Shown here: positions 30,883-42,429 of the stretch, piece by piece
Numbering within the stretch: the stretch's first letter is position 1
How the letters are laid out: every line of letters begins with the position of its first letter
Source: Gari tellinella
Lineage: Eukaryota; Mollusca; Bivalvia; Cardiida; Psammobiidae
Length of the DNA stretch: 64,000 bases
Assembly (NCBI GenBank): GCA_922989275.2
Contig: OV277856.1
Span: 54,073,358-54,137,357, forward strand
Reading direction: 5' to 3'
Made by a program: the position numbers and the translations under genes
The notes under the pieces: generated by a model
Database searches by the model: none
What the model was told of the DNA's origin: nothing
The model's input: only the letters and a program-made list of their open reading frames with translations

Positions 30883-31091
30883 TACAGTAGAACCTCTCTA
30901 TTACGACCACTAAAAAGAAGGCGTATTGTCCGTATAAAGGACAGGTGACAGCTTGAAGCAATGTTAAAGTGAAACAGAAAGCTCCTACAGGAGATTTCTG
31001 TTTCACTTTAACATTGCTTTAAGCAGTCACCTGTCTAAAACGACTAATATTTGACACAACGTAGTGGTCGTAATAGAGAGGTTCTACTGTA
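30883..31091. mobile_element. Family C foldback, reference copy C7
   Basis: Nearly perfect foldback with TA borders: TACAGTAGAACCTCTCTATT and ATAGAGAGGTTCTACTGTA. Inside, GACAGGTGACAGCTTGAAGC and AAACAGAAAGCTCCTACAGG pair with GAGATTTCTGTTTCACTTTA and CAGTCACCTGTC. Close to C8 in sequence, which suggests recent movement. Confidence 0.9.
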
Positions 31092-32590
31092 TTTGGAGAA
31101 AAAAACCCTACTAAGATTAAGGTTGTTATTAGACTGATCATAGTTTCAATGCCATATGTACAATAATGGCATACATTTGCTTTCGTTTGTGCATTTTCGT
31201 TTTTTCTTTTTCTTTTATACAAATACACCATTCGGTGTTCAATCTATTTAAGCTAAAGTAGGTATAATGAGAACTAAAGCTTTCAGAAACTATGTTAAAA
31301 ACGTAACACTTATAAACTTACATGTTATTGATCGGAGGTAAATTGCTGCGACCTTTGGACATATGAATATAAATGCAACAAATATACACGTAAGAGACAT
31401 ACCCATTTATACTGCATGCTAAATACAATGATAAGTAAGTTTGTTTTCAACAAAACAAAATAGTTGTATTTAAAGAATTACTGAAAACCATCTTTAGAAA
31501 TGAATATATCCCAAATCGTTAGGTAAATACCAGGAGAAAGGAAACATGGTTTTATTGTTGAAAGGTCATTATGTGTGATTATTAACGTTAACTGGTATAA
31601 AACATCACTGGATTACATGAACATTTTTTATTTTAATTGTTATCAAATGATTTTCTAACCTCTTTACTATGTTTGTCCTAAACCACTGTGACTTATAAGC
31701 CATATGTACACTATTATTGGCAACGATACATCAGGAGTATTGTACATGTAAACAGTTTTCCCGGTTAGCTCATTTGGTAACAACAAACAACTTTCTTTGA
31801 ATACGATAAACTAACAGTTGTCAAGTAAGGGGTGGGGGAATCTGGTCATTTGTTTGGTTGTGTTGGACCTTTATAAAACACATAATCATAATTCTGAATA
31901 TGTAAATCAAAATATTCTGTTTATTCATGAAATTCTTGGAGATACATCTTTATATGTATTTGAAAAGGGCTGTTACATGTAGCTATACTTGTTTAAGAAC
32001 TGTTAAACCATTTACAATAATTGTATGTTTAACATGTATCAAAAATCTTTTTAAGAACACAGATAAATATTTTATATTCCTCTAATAAGGTTATCAAGTG
32101 AAAAAATCCAATAGTATGCGTATGTCTTACTTTACCCAGAATGTTGCATAAGTAATAATCTTTTACAATCCTAAATAACTCCAACCAACATCAGGTGCTG
32201 CAAATTTCGACAGCTTATGGAAGAACTTTATGTACAAGAGCGAACATGGAGACTTTAAAAGATCCCTTATGATGAAGATTAGATTATGAAGCATGTAGAC
32301 GTTTTGAAAACAAGTCTGTTGTACTTGTCGAACTTAGTGCAATGCATTAAACTTGATAGACGAGAGAATAGGTTTGAATGCAGCTCAGTGTGCATAGCAT
32401 GCAGGGGATTTAGTTGCAAAATATATAGTTTTAAACCTGTCTTTCCAGCTGACTTAATTGAAGGTTTCAAAGTCATCCGTATTTAGTAAAAATTGTTTGA
32501 AAATTATAGTCTTCCAACATTTTGACCGTTTTTGACCCCTCATGGTATGTCTTGTAGACGAATTACATCCACCTGATTTGTGTTCAGTGA
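31092..32590. other. Stretch without a supported gene
   Basis: AT-rich, with a lone A-box-like GGTTAGCTCATTTGGTAAC at 31762 but no matching B box. The frames at 32279-32486 overlap one another on both strands without motifs. Confidence 0.4.
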
Positions 32591-32599
32591 ACATAACTT

Positions 32600-32812
32600 A
32601 AAAATTCTAGGGGGGGGGGGGGGGGGGGGGGGTGTAAAGTCGAAAAGTTCAAATTAAGGTCAGAAATGAGGTCAAAGGTCAACGAATGCAGAGTTTTGAA
32701 TATCATAATATAAACCTAACTTTATTTACATTTCAAATATATCAAATGAACTATTATTGGTTATAATTAGTTCATAAATGTCTGTAATTGCTCAATATTA
32801 TCATAAAAGTAA
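32600..32812 (+). repeat. Dispersed repeat starting with a poly-G tract
   Basis: About 21 G at 32611-32632, then TGTAAAGTCGAAAAGTTCA and GAGGTCAAAGGTCAACG. The reverse complement of 41830-41905 has the same order (TGTAAAGTTC, GTCAAAGGTCATTGGG), with a short mixed GGGGGTGGTGGG in place of the G run. Confidence 0.65.
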
Positions 32813-32814
32813 AA

Positions 32815-33190
32815 TATTACAGTCAATGTCCTTATCCAGGGGCAATAACTCTGATTTTCCTCTTTCTTTTTTATATTTTTATAGTTATTTTTTCGTTATT
32901 TTTGTCTGTGTTCTTTTAACAACAACTTATTTTTATGTTTCTTTACACATTTGACATAAAGGAACAATTCCATATGCAAATGAAAGTAAATATTACAGCC
33001 AATGACCTTTTCCAGGGTCAATAACTCTGATTTTTCTCTTTCTATTTTATTTTGTATGGGAATTTGTTTTCGTTATTTTTTGACTGTTTTCTTATAACAT
33101 CAAACGTTTTTATGTTTCTTTACACCTTTGACATATGTTTCTTTACACCTATGTACATATATATCTACACCATTGACATGAAGCAGCAAT
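32815..33190 (+). repeat. Tandem repeat, two units of about 175 bp
   Basis: ATATTACAGTCAATGTCCTT and ATATTACAGCCAATGACCTT start the units at about 32815 and 32990. Both continue with CAATAACTCTGATTTT and end at TTATGTTTCTTTACAC. Confidence 0.75.
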
Positions 33191-33433
33191 TCACTATGGA
33201 AATTCATCACTGAAATATGCATTTTATGGTATAAATACAGACAACCCCTTAAAATCAGCCAAAAGATTGGATTGTGTTCGATGCCAAATGAGTTTCTCCT
33301 AAATTCACTTTCGGGAAATTATCATTATATTAAGTATTACTTACTTAGGAATACTGGATTGACATGAACATACAGAATGGATGACTATGTTAGATACCTT
33401 GAAACCTTGATACCTCTTCTACAGGATGTAGGC

Positions 33434-34400
33434 TTACGCCTGTAACTCCCTCTCAGGTCTTCTTAAAATACCGATCACTGCATGCGTGGGTCTGGTCTCG
33501 TATTGTCTATCACTCCAGTGTTTATCTAACTTGGTCTTAAAGTCATTTAGATTGCTAGCAGCGACAACCCATTCTGGTAGGCTGTTCCAGTTGTTGACCA
33601 CTCTGACGCCAAACGAACATTTCTCACATTAAGTCTGCACTGTTGTTTTGCCAATTTCAAGCTGTGGCCTCTTGTATTCCTGGTGTGTGACAGTGGCAGA
33701 AGCTTGTCCTGGTCAACCCGGTCTTTTCCTGTCATGATTTTGAATGTCTGTATCATGTCACCGCGTTCTCTTCGGTAGTACAGTGATGGCAGCTTCAGTA
33801 TTTTCAGGCGCTCTATGTATGGCAGTTCTCTCAGCTCTGTACACAGCTTGGTGGCTCTCCTTTGTACTCTTTCTAGTTTGTCTATGTCACCTGCATACTG
33901 TTGGATACGTGCAGCATTCCCGTACTCCAGGATTGGCCGGACCATTGTGGTGTAGAGTTTCTTGATGACAAGGTTTGCTCGACTGGCAAATGTTCTTTTT
34001 ATCACTCCAAGAACTCTGTTGGCCTTTCCTACTGCATTGTTTACATGCTGGTGAAATTTCAGTTGGTTGTCCACGTAAACACCAAGGTCCTTCTCAAGTT
34101 TGGTAACTTCTAGCTGCCTGTGCTGTCCTTCGTTGTCGCGCATGAGGTAAGTATGCTCTGGGTTACATCTGCCTAGGTGCATGACACTGCATTTACTGGT
34201 GTTAAACTGCAAGAGCCACTCATCTGACCAATCTGATAATCTCTCAATATCATCTTGCAGCTTCTCTTGGTCTGTGTCTGTTGTTGCTTTGCCATACACC
34301 TTTGTGTCGTCAGCGAAGATTCTGGTAACACTGTTCACTACATCTGGTAAGTCATTGATGAACAGGACAAACAGATCGGGCCTAGGACACTGCCCTGTGG
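33434..34400 (-). pseudogene. LINE ORF2 part 4: second half of the reverse transcriptase and C-terminus
   Basis: Begins LFVLFINDLPDVVNSVTRIF and carries the FADD catalytic box, LLQFNTSKCSVMHLG, LGVYVDNQLKFHQHVN, then MVRPILEYGN and LYYRRERGDMIQTFKIMTG. Near 33605 a one-base change ends the frame. The other frame continues WNSLPEWVVAASNLNDFK and ILRRPERELQA to a TAA at 33434-33436, the expected end. Confidence 0.8.
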
Positions 34401-35198
34401 AATCCCACTTGTGACACCCACCCAATTTGACACCTGGCCATTGATGGAAACTCTTTGTGTACGATCCTGTAGAAAGTTGACAATCCACACCTGTAGCATT
34501 CCTGTTATGCCGTAACATTCAAGCTTCCTAATGAGTCGTTGGTGGGGCACGGTATCGAAGGCTTTCTTGAAATCGAGGTACACTGTGTCTAGTGGGTCTC
34601 CTCTATCTAATGCAGCTGTCCAATCATATATGCATACCAGAAGCTGGGTCATGCATGAACGCCCGGGTACAAAGCCGTGTTGCTCGTCACAGAAAAGTTC
34701 ATTTCTTGTCATATGTCCCATCAACACCTCTCTAACTAACGATTCCATGACTTTACAGAGCACAGAGGTAAGACTAACTGGCCTATAATTGCCTGGGGTG
34801 CTCCTGTCTCCTTTCTTGTGGATTGGAGTGACCTGTCCCTGCTTCCATTGCATAGGTAGTTATCCATAGTCAAGGGACCTCCTGAGGATGATATGCAGCG
34901 GGGTAGTGATGCTAGGTGCAATCTCCTTCAGCACTCTAGGGTGGAACCCGTCTGGTCCTGAAGATTTGCTGGTTTTCAAGTTTTCTAGGTGCTTGAGGAT
35001 GACTTCTTCTGTAATACTTGCGTCAGAAATGACATGCCCATGAGATCTGTCCTCCATGTTTGGCACATTTTCTGTATTCTCCTTCGTAAATACACTAGAG
35101 AAGAAGTTATTCAGTACCTCTGCTTTGGCCTTATCATCGCTATGGATACCACCATCACTGTCTTTTAAATCACTCACTCCGCTTTTCACTGTCAGTTT
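34338..35198 (-). pseudogene. LINE ORF2 part 3: linker and first half of the reverse transcriptase
   Basis: Continues in the same frame after 35199: GIHSDDKAKAEVLNNFFSSV, KTSKSSGPDGFHPRVLKE, then a TAA at 34860, then VTPIHKKGDRSTPGNYRPVS, LDFKKAFDTVPHQRL and TSGIPQGSVLGP. These are RT motifs 0 to 4, including the first catalytic Asp in LDFKKAFD. A shift near 34380 separates it from the rest. Confidence 0.8.
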
Positions 35199-36038
35199 TT
35201 ATTTTGAGTACTTCCAGAATGCCTTGGAGTTGGTCTTTACCTCCAATGCTAATGACTCTTCAAACTTTTGGCGTAGGTCTCTAGTGTAATTTCTCAACTT
35301 ATTTCGAGCTGTGCAATAGGTTTGATAGTCATGTAAGTCCTGTGTTTCCGTATAAATCTTCCACTTTCTGTCCTTCTTTTTGCTAAGCCTCATTCCCTCC
35401 TTGTCCATGTAGGATTGTCGTTTCACTTTCCTTTTGCCTCCGGTACTGTGTGTTGGTATGAATGTCTGCATTGCTGTCTCTAGTTTATCGCTAAAGTAAT
35501 CCCATGCTTCTTGTGTGTGTTTTCCCTGAAGTTCAGTTTCCCATTCAACACTTGAAAGCTCATCCCTGATGCCATTATAGTCACCTTTGTCGTATCTATA
35601 CTTTCTTGTTATGGTGTTCACAATTTCTGCCTTGCATACATAATCAAATGATAAGGTACAGTGGTCACTGTTGCCAAGTGGTGCACCGTACTGTAAGTCT
35701 TTAATCACGTTCTCTTGGTTTGTAAGCACCAGATCTAGAACAGATGGCCTCTGATTTCCTCGGTATCTTGTTGGCTCACTGACATGTTGGATGAAAAAGC
35801 AATCCTTCAAGCACTCCGTAAAGTAATCGCTGTCTGAGAAGTCACCTGTTGCTATGCAATTTTCCCAATCTATGTTGGGGTAGTTGAAATTCCCAACCAC
35901 AATCACATCTTGAAAGTTCTTGTCAGCTACACACCTTAATAGCTCTTCTAATTGTCTGTTGTTTTCACTGTTGCTTGAGGGGCTACGGTACACTAAGCCT
36001 ATCACTAGCACCTTGCCACTGTCAACTTTCACTTTCAC
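35199..36038 (-). pseudogene. LINE ORF2 part 2: C-terminal half of the endonuclease and linker
   Basis: Holds VLVIGLVYRSPSSNSENN (Tyr motif), DVIVVGNFNYPNIDWE, VLDLVLTNQENVI and GNSDHCTLSFDY (SDH motif). The usual GDFN is GNFN here, so the catalytic aspartate is lost. The linker has KSYMDKEG-like and QTYCTARNKLRNYTRDL sequence and ends FWKYSK at a TAA (35199) in frame with what follows. Confidence 0.75.
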
Positions 36039-36489
36039 TTTCTCTAAACTCTATTAAACTGTCATTGTCAAAGCTAAAAGCCTCCACCCCAAACTTTGAT
36101 GAAACATATATACACATGCCCCGTCCTTCCTTGTCCAAGTTGTGGATAGGAGGGTGATACCCGTCAATGGCCAACTCCGATTCCTCGAGAGGTACTCTAC
36201 AATTCTTCGGCTTGATTTCAGTGAACGCCACAATGTCCGGGTTGTGTTCCTGGATATACTGATCAATATCTGTCCTCTTCGTGGTTATCACATCCACATT
36301 ACTCGTTAAAAACCTCAGCCCATTCTGTTTAAAACTATTTACACTGGATTTGGTCCAGTTCCTACTTTTCAAGGGCTGGGTTTGACGCCCCACCCTTGAA
36401 TCGTAAGGCCCTGTCCCTAGCCTGTACAATTCTTCCTCTGCTGATAAAAATATTGGTTTCTCCACTGTCTTTCCTCTCCCGCAACTCAC
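36022..36489 (-). pseudogene. LINE ORF2 part 1: N-terminal half of the APE endonuclease
   Basis: Overlaps the end of ORF1 in another frame. Contains LRFLTSNVDVITTKRTDI (Asn of the N-motif), IVAFTEIKPKN (catalytic Glu), LAIDGYHPP and GRGMCIYVSSKFG. It runs out of frame at 36022-36045, where a slipped TTTCAC hexamer run replaces the expected FRES(V/L)W-type sequence. No ATG is in an obvious place for ORF2. Confidence 0.7.
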
Positions 36490-37372
36490 ACCTTAGCTTG
36501 TATTCCTGTTATCTCTGTATCTTTGTGTGATCCGGTCCGATGAATGTATTTGAGAACCTCCAATTGTCCTTCAGTTTCTTTGAATTCCTAAGGATCTTCA
36601 TTTTAAAGTCAATGGTACTCACAGTAACCTTCATAATGCGTCTTTTGCTAGGCTCCATTTTGCCAATTCTCACACAGCTTTCTATTGCATGCTCGTCTGA
36701 AACACTCAGAGCTTCAAAAGGTTCCTTAACTGACACTAAATCCTCAGCACTTCTCTCTTGAAACTCACTTTTCTCTGATTCAGGAAGGTTTTGGATAATC
36801 AGATTCTTGGCACGGTATTCTCTCTCTTTCTGCTCTGCTATTGTCTCTCTGACAGTGTCATTACACATTTCACCTGGCTTAGTTGCTCCACCCTGTTCTA
36901 AACACTTAATTCGACCGTCTAAAGCCTCAAAGTCACTCTTTTCTGCTTTCTCGTTCAATTTCTCTTCGATTTGCCCTATTCTGCCAGTGATTGAACTCAT
37001 GTAGGCTGCACACTTTTCCTCAATTTCCTTGTCACATTTCACGGCAGTCAACGCTAGCTTCTCACAGTTAACACAGAACCAATGCAGGTTTTTATTTGCC
37101 ACCATCACCTTGTAAACGGTTTCATCCAGTTCAACACACTTGATACAATACCACTTTTCACAACGCTCGCACTCCAAAAGTTTATCTTCCTCTTCCACAA
37201 ACACCACTTCACATTTGAAACATGTCAAAGTATTGTCAATGTCAGTACTTACAGACTGCTGCGATGCCGATTTCCTTGTCTGTATACCTTTCTGAGATAA
37301 GTTTTGGGATTTTTCCTTGCCTTTCTTATTTCCCGCCATGACACCGGAAGTTACATTGTTTACACTTGTCAT
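36362..37372 (-). pseudogene. LINE ORF1: PHD-like zinc finger, coiled coil, C-terminal RNA-binding part
   Basis: The start is either ATG 37372 or, more likely, ATG 37339 (MAGNKKGKEK). Residues about 55-110 hold a PHD-type finger: CFKCEVVFVEEEDKLLEC, CEKWYCIKC and WFCVNCEKLA. A charged coiled-coil region follows, then RAKNLIIQNLPES, CVRIGKM and FKMKILRNSKKLKDNW. The frame is cut by a TAA at 36509-36511 but continues after it for 49 codons (QEYKLRCELRER, GETNIFISRGRIVQA) to a stop at 36362-36364. That tail matches the usual end of this ORF1 class, so the TAA is a disabling change. ORF1 chaperones the RNA in related elements. Confidence 0.75.
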
Positions 37373-37619
37373 TATGCTTGTCAATTTCACCTCAAGTCAC
37401 AACACTAATATCTCGGCATCGACACTATTTCCACACAATCGCTCTGTTGGGACCGTTTCTCAGACCATAATTATACACCACAACACTTTTTCACATCCAC
37501 ATATGTGCTCAAAACGCCCAAAAGAAATTAAATTTCACTCGTCAATATTTTTTGCGACCATTTTCCACGCATGCGCGAATTGCTGTAAAATCTCACTGTT
37601 GGTTTTGTGACAAATCCAA

Positions 37620-39040
37620 GGGTTATCACTCTGTATCTTGCTAAAACATGGTGTATTTACAATTCGTCGCCTTAGTGTTATAGTGCTCTATCTCCATTTT
37701 TGCCAAAAATGAGATATTTATATCACTGGATTCGTCTCACAGAGATCTATCTCCTGGTGCTTGTATTTTATTGATTGGGGGTCTAATTATAGAGTTACCG
37801 CCTCACACCTTGCGCTATCTCCATGTTTCTTAGACACTGTTGTGTGATATACTAAGCTATGTCCTGGAGTTGCAGCACTTTAATACTTAATTTATAATCC
37901 TTAGAAGTATTACCCAATCACGTTTCAGGCATTAAGCACGTGACAGTTATGTTTACAATCACATGTTGCGGTATCTCCATATGGGATACATATTTGTAAC
38001 ATTACATTGAGCTATCTCCAAACTAAAAAGTTGAGCCACAGCTTCCGTGTCACGCCATGTCAGGTATAATAAATGAAGAATACGGGCATAACCGTAAATG
38101 TGATGAGAGCATACAGATTTTTACTTAATAAGACTCTATTTCCAGATATTTGTAGATAGCTCAGTATACTACTGAAAAGAAATAAAATATTTTTTGAATT
38201 TTGAGCTATCTCCAAAATTAAAATTAAAATTATGGAAAAACTATTAGATAAATGAGGCTGTTATTGTGTTTGGTTATAGAAATGTGCAAGGTCTTTTATA
38301 TTTTTTTTAATTTAAGAAAAAAAGACGAAGAATTAATGATTTAACACACTTTGAATGTTGGAAGGCGTTTCTCTCGAAACTGTAAAAATATAGATTGCTC
38401 ATTATAAGAATAAGGCGACGAATTTTGTGACGGGAAATTGTGCTTTATAGTCTGTATACGTGTAATTTTAACACATACCAAATGAATTAGATGTAAATAT
38501 TAAGTATAATTATTCACATACCTTAACGTACAGTTATACAAATGAACGTTTACAATATCAATATCCTTTAAGAGATATTTGAACGAAGACGAAAAATCCC
38601 AAACCATTCACTCGTGGTATCATTTGGCCAAGCTTGCGAAGAACTTTCATCGCCAATTCGATGTACTAGACATGCACGATGCTTCGTTATGAACCAATCC
38701 GATCACTAATCTACATACATTCAGTTTACAATGTCGCGTCTAGTAAAAGTGAGTATGCGGGGAATCTAATACAGACGCATGCTACCAAATAATCTGAGTT
38801 ACACAGTTTTTGGCCTCACAACCACATTCATACATGCATACTTGTTTGTTTTTAGAGCACGCACACCTTGCCGAGTTGCACTGGGTCTTGCAATAGAGGA
38901 TAGAGGGATTTCTTATCCAATTGGTTGGGGGTGAAACATAGTTAGTTGGGTGTCCAAAGCTGTCTTGACGTTCATGAGTTGCCTATACCGGCATGTGTTT
39001 ATATACCAGTAAAGGTATGGAAACCTATGATGTTTTGCCG
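37620..39040. other. Non-coding stretch with a recurring GCTATCTCCA motif
   Basis: CTATCTCCA or close variants occur near 37687, 37745, 37813, 37970, 38011 and 38204, and the reverse (AGATAGCTCA) near 38153. Spacing is irregular (39 to about 190), so it is not a clean tandem array. No open frame of interest. Confidence 0.5.
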
Positions 39041-39059
39041 AACTTGAGTGCCAAGTGTC

Positions 39060-39527
39060 TCATATTATTTTGTTAACAAGCATCTCCTTTGCTTTGCTGT
39101 ACCGGATAACATCCATGTTACCACGTCACTTCCTACAAAGCATCAACAGTAATACGTCTGTGTCCCTGCATATTACAATCAGACGCTCAAACCCGCCTGC
39201 AACAACATCCTTAGCATGGAATATCATTCTAGTGTAAGCTTTTTCATGATCGGCCGACAACTTCAGCACGAGAGCTATTTGACTTTGCATTTATAACGCC
39301 TACGAACGTTCCTCTGCTACAACAAGCAACCCTTCTGTTAATAATGTGTCATAGATGATAGAAACTCGACAATGTCTTTCTACTTTTCGTCGAGCACAAG
39401 GTATGGCTCCCTGACATGGGGTAGTGGGTCTATTGGACCTGTGATTTCTTTCCAGTGACAGATTTGATAGACATGCTCCTAAGGTATCAAATGTGACATC
39501 AATGCGAGTAACTCGCATTGATGTCAC
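39060..39527 (-). pseudogene. Remnant of a DTDV-motif transposon-associated protein
   Basis: On the minus strand from about 39290 to 39060: LVLKLSADHEKAYTRMIFHA, KDVVAGGFERLIVI, CRDTDVLLLML, a stop, then a decayed tail. HE-A-TRM-HA followed by I-V-DTDVL-LL is the signature of a large family of uncharacterised proteins that spread with transposons in invertebrates. Upstream (39527-39300) there is a related open stretch with two stops before the conserved part. Nuclease activity has been suggested for DTDV-type folds; I treat that as unproven. Confidence 0.55.
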
Positions 39528-39546
39528 ATTTGATACCTTAGGAGCA
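39474..39546. repeat. Near-perfect 73-base palindrome
   Basis: Two 36-base arms are complementary throughout with a single-base centre (39510). The left arm starts TGCTCCTAAGGTATCAAATG and the right arm ends with its complement. It lies inside the upstream open stretch of the DTDV remnant and belongs to none of the foldback families here. Confidence 0.9.
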
Positions 39547-40559
39547 TATCTGTCCGGAGTAGGTGTGCATGTGAAATGGGAATATACCGACTGAACAAAT
39601 TCTTGAGCATACTCTCCGAATGTTTGACATCATTGAGGGCTGTCTCGAGCTTGAATAAGAGCATGACCATATACATGTATTATAACACATGTAGATTTCT
39701 GAGAGTCATGTATATGTTGTGCGGTTTTAAGTCACTGGTCTATTGTCAGATTATCCAGAATTCAGGACTGAACTGTCTGGTTCATTACTCCATTTGATTT
39801 TGCCGTTGCTAGTGGAACTGAGGACAGCACGGTTAATAGGCCTAAACTAGCTTCATTAAACAGACATTGTAGGATTCTACGGTCAGGTTTTTTTTGCTTC
39901 GAAACCTGTTGCTTGTCTGATCTCGTGTCTTTATAAATACTTGCTAATGTCTTTGACTTTGTTTCTTGGGCGGAGTAAAAAGTCAGTGTTGCACTCCTTT
40001 AGTCAGTAATTTGTAAATTGCTAAACCAATGAACGACTTCTACAATCATATCGCGTCCAACAAATCATTGCTAATGTTTTCTGTTGCAGCATCCTTTAAC
40101 GCTGTCTCCACAAGTTGGCATACAGCATAGGATGAGTCTTTTGATTTTTCACTTGTCGAAATGCAAAATACATCTATCAAACCGACAAATGCAGCAAAGG
40201 CTTAGAACTACATTTGCTAAAAGATCTTGGTATACAGAAAGTGTTGGTTTCATTTGTACAACAATTAAACATGAGCTGGTTACCCGTAATGAAGTTACTA
40301 TTTTTGTCAATTGACCCTGTGAGATCTCAACATACACAATCAACGCATTATATTGTTTCGTGTTCTGTTAATTCGTATATGATTTTCGTATGGAACTGGA
40401 AAAGGCTGCATGGACTACATAGAATGCATTTCTTGGAAAATATGATACATTTACAAAGTCCAGTGTATATTTACTATTAGTTAAAATGTAGAAACAGTTA
40501 ATTCTTGAAAACATTGCAATTGTTATGTATGACAAGTTTTTTATTTTTAAATTCAAGTA

Positions 40560-41800
40560 TTGTGTTGGACAGGACGTGTTTGCCTGATAGTGACAAAACC
40601 CTTATAGCGCAATTCCTAAAAGCCTAGCAGTTTTGTTTAAACACACGAAAGTATTTGCATATCAAAAAGCTTGTGTAACTTAAAATAATGGAAGTGTCCA
40701 GTAGAGTGTGAATGAAAGAAACATATTGCTGATACATTATACTAGGCTGCTACTTATTGGATATACATATACATATAGTTGCGAAGATTAAGCAGATGCG
40801 CTAAAGAAAAGTGATTGCAGTGACGGATGCATGCATTGTCGGTGTTACCGTTTTTGTTCAGATTAATGAATTTGTTAATATGACAATGAACATACACACA
40901 CACACACACACACACACATCATTAGAAATAATACAACAACAAACAACACATAAACTATTTGCTGTACACTAGGATTTACTACTTTACTATTCATAAACCA
41001 TATATAGATTTGCCTAAATAAGTCATTACCCAATTAAACAAGTTTTTAATAAATATACAATCACAAAATTAGTGACTTTTAACACTACCTTTGACTCCGA
41101 AAGTTTGACTAATGGCCATGTATGAGAAAATATAAGAAACAAAATTAATCATTAGTGCAAAAGGTAACGGCCATCTAAAAGCAAATAACACAGTAACATT
41201 TTTTCGGTGTTGGTGATTATTTAATAAATAAGTTTTCAAATCGGCCTGAAGTTGACTGTATTAGCGTTTTAGTGCATTATAACAATTATTTTGACATCGA
41301 AATGCACGAAAGTTGATCATGTATGTCAAATTTAAGATACGAATTAGCTTTATCCCATATAAAATAGCGGCCATTTTCAAAACAAACACGTTTCTTTGTC
41401 AAACATTTTTCATTATGAATTAAAGTAAGCTTAAAATCAATTTTAGGTTTCTGGATAAGCTTCCTAATGCTTAAAACATATATTTCAACACCAAAAGTAT
41501 GAAATTTGGTTATACGTGTCAAATGTTAGAAGAGAAATGGTATATGAGAACCGAATATGGCGGCCAGTTTTGATGATTGTATCATCGAGTTTATGATTTT
41601 GTCACTACTGTGCCCAGCTAGTATAGCAGAAATGAACAGAATACGCGATTTACTGGCTTATTTTAAGAATTATCGCCCTTGTTTGTGACTAATAATTGCC
41701 TTTTCTGTCACGAAAGTTCTATTTCTAGGTTTTTCGACCAATTATACTTTCAATAAATTAAAGTATTTTAGGTTATCTATGAATGATTGCAAATAACATA
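40560..41800. other. Stretch without a supported gene
   Basis: Apart from the CA run I see nothing but AT-rich sequence and short unmatched frames. Confidence 0.4.
40894..40917 (+). repeat. CA microsatellite
   Basis: About 12 uninterrupted CA units. Confidence 0.95.
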
Positions 41801-41910
41801 AAAAATAAATTATCATATCTCTAAAATCTGCACCCAATGACCTTTGACCTATTTCTGACGTTAATACGGGCCTAAGAACTTTACACCCACCACCCCCTAG
41901 ACTTGTTCGT
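41800..41910 (-). repeat. Reverse copy of the poly-G dispersed repeat
   Basis: The complement of 32600-32690: GACCTTTGACCTATTTCTGA, GAACTTTACACCC, then CACCCCCTAG. Confidence 0.65.
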
Positions 41911-42094
41911 ATGCTTATGCTGACTACAAATCAAGTGGATGTTTCCCGTCTACACGACATGCCATGAAACCCATTTTCCAGAGACTTATTTTCGATCTGT
42001 AGGCAGACTATTAGACGAATTAATTTGGAAAATTTGAAATGCTCCCAATTATGATGTATGCGAAGATTCGTTTGTATCAGATTGAAAATAAAAG

Positions 42095-42420
42095 AAGAGC
42101 TTACAGGACAAGACCATTCCGATGTCAAGGCCTGAGGTTGTGGCATTCACATGTACAACGGTGTTAGCATATATGCCAGATATCAAGTGCCTGAGGTTGA
42201 AACTGAAGGAGGAATAGACAGGACAAGATACTCACTCTTTACCCAAGCCCTAACCCATTATCGAGCCAGAGCTCAAGGTCAGAGTCATAGAGACCTGAAA
42301 TTTGCATATTGTATATCTACAAATCCTGATGTAACAGGCATGCCATGTATTAAGTACCGCGTATTAAACCTGAAAGAGGAGTTCACCGGACAAGACATTT
42401 CCTGACATATCGACCGGGCA
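42095..42420 (+). repeat. Degenerate tandem repeat with GGACAAGA motifs
   Basis: GGACAAGACCATTCC near 42107, GGACAAGATACTC near 42219 and GGACAAGACATTTCC near 42388, each preceded by an A-rich GAGGA- or AGAG-containing stretch. CAGGCATGCCATGTATTAAG near 42336 resembles CATATATGCCAGATATCAAG near 42167. Confidence 0.45.
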
Positions 42421-42429
42421 ATCGACCGA

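Larger units (their letters stand above)
33390..37610 (-). mobile_element. CR1/L2-like LINE, nearly full length, inactivated
   Basis: On the minus strand: a 5' region (37610-37375), ORF1 with a PHD-like finger and coiled coil, ORF2 with an APE-type endonuclease and reverse transcriptase, and a short 3' tail of GGTATCAAGGTTTCAAGG (about 33391-33413). Short 3' tandem tails rather than poly-A, and the RT signature TSGIPQGSVLGP with FADD, fit the CR1/L2 assemblage. Target-site duplications could not be assigned. Confidence 0.85.

Noticed and set aside
33744..34788. Plus-strand open frames of 70-85 codons across 33.7-34.8 kb
   Set aside because: They are antisense shadows of the reverse-transcriptase frame on the minus strand.
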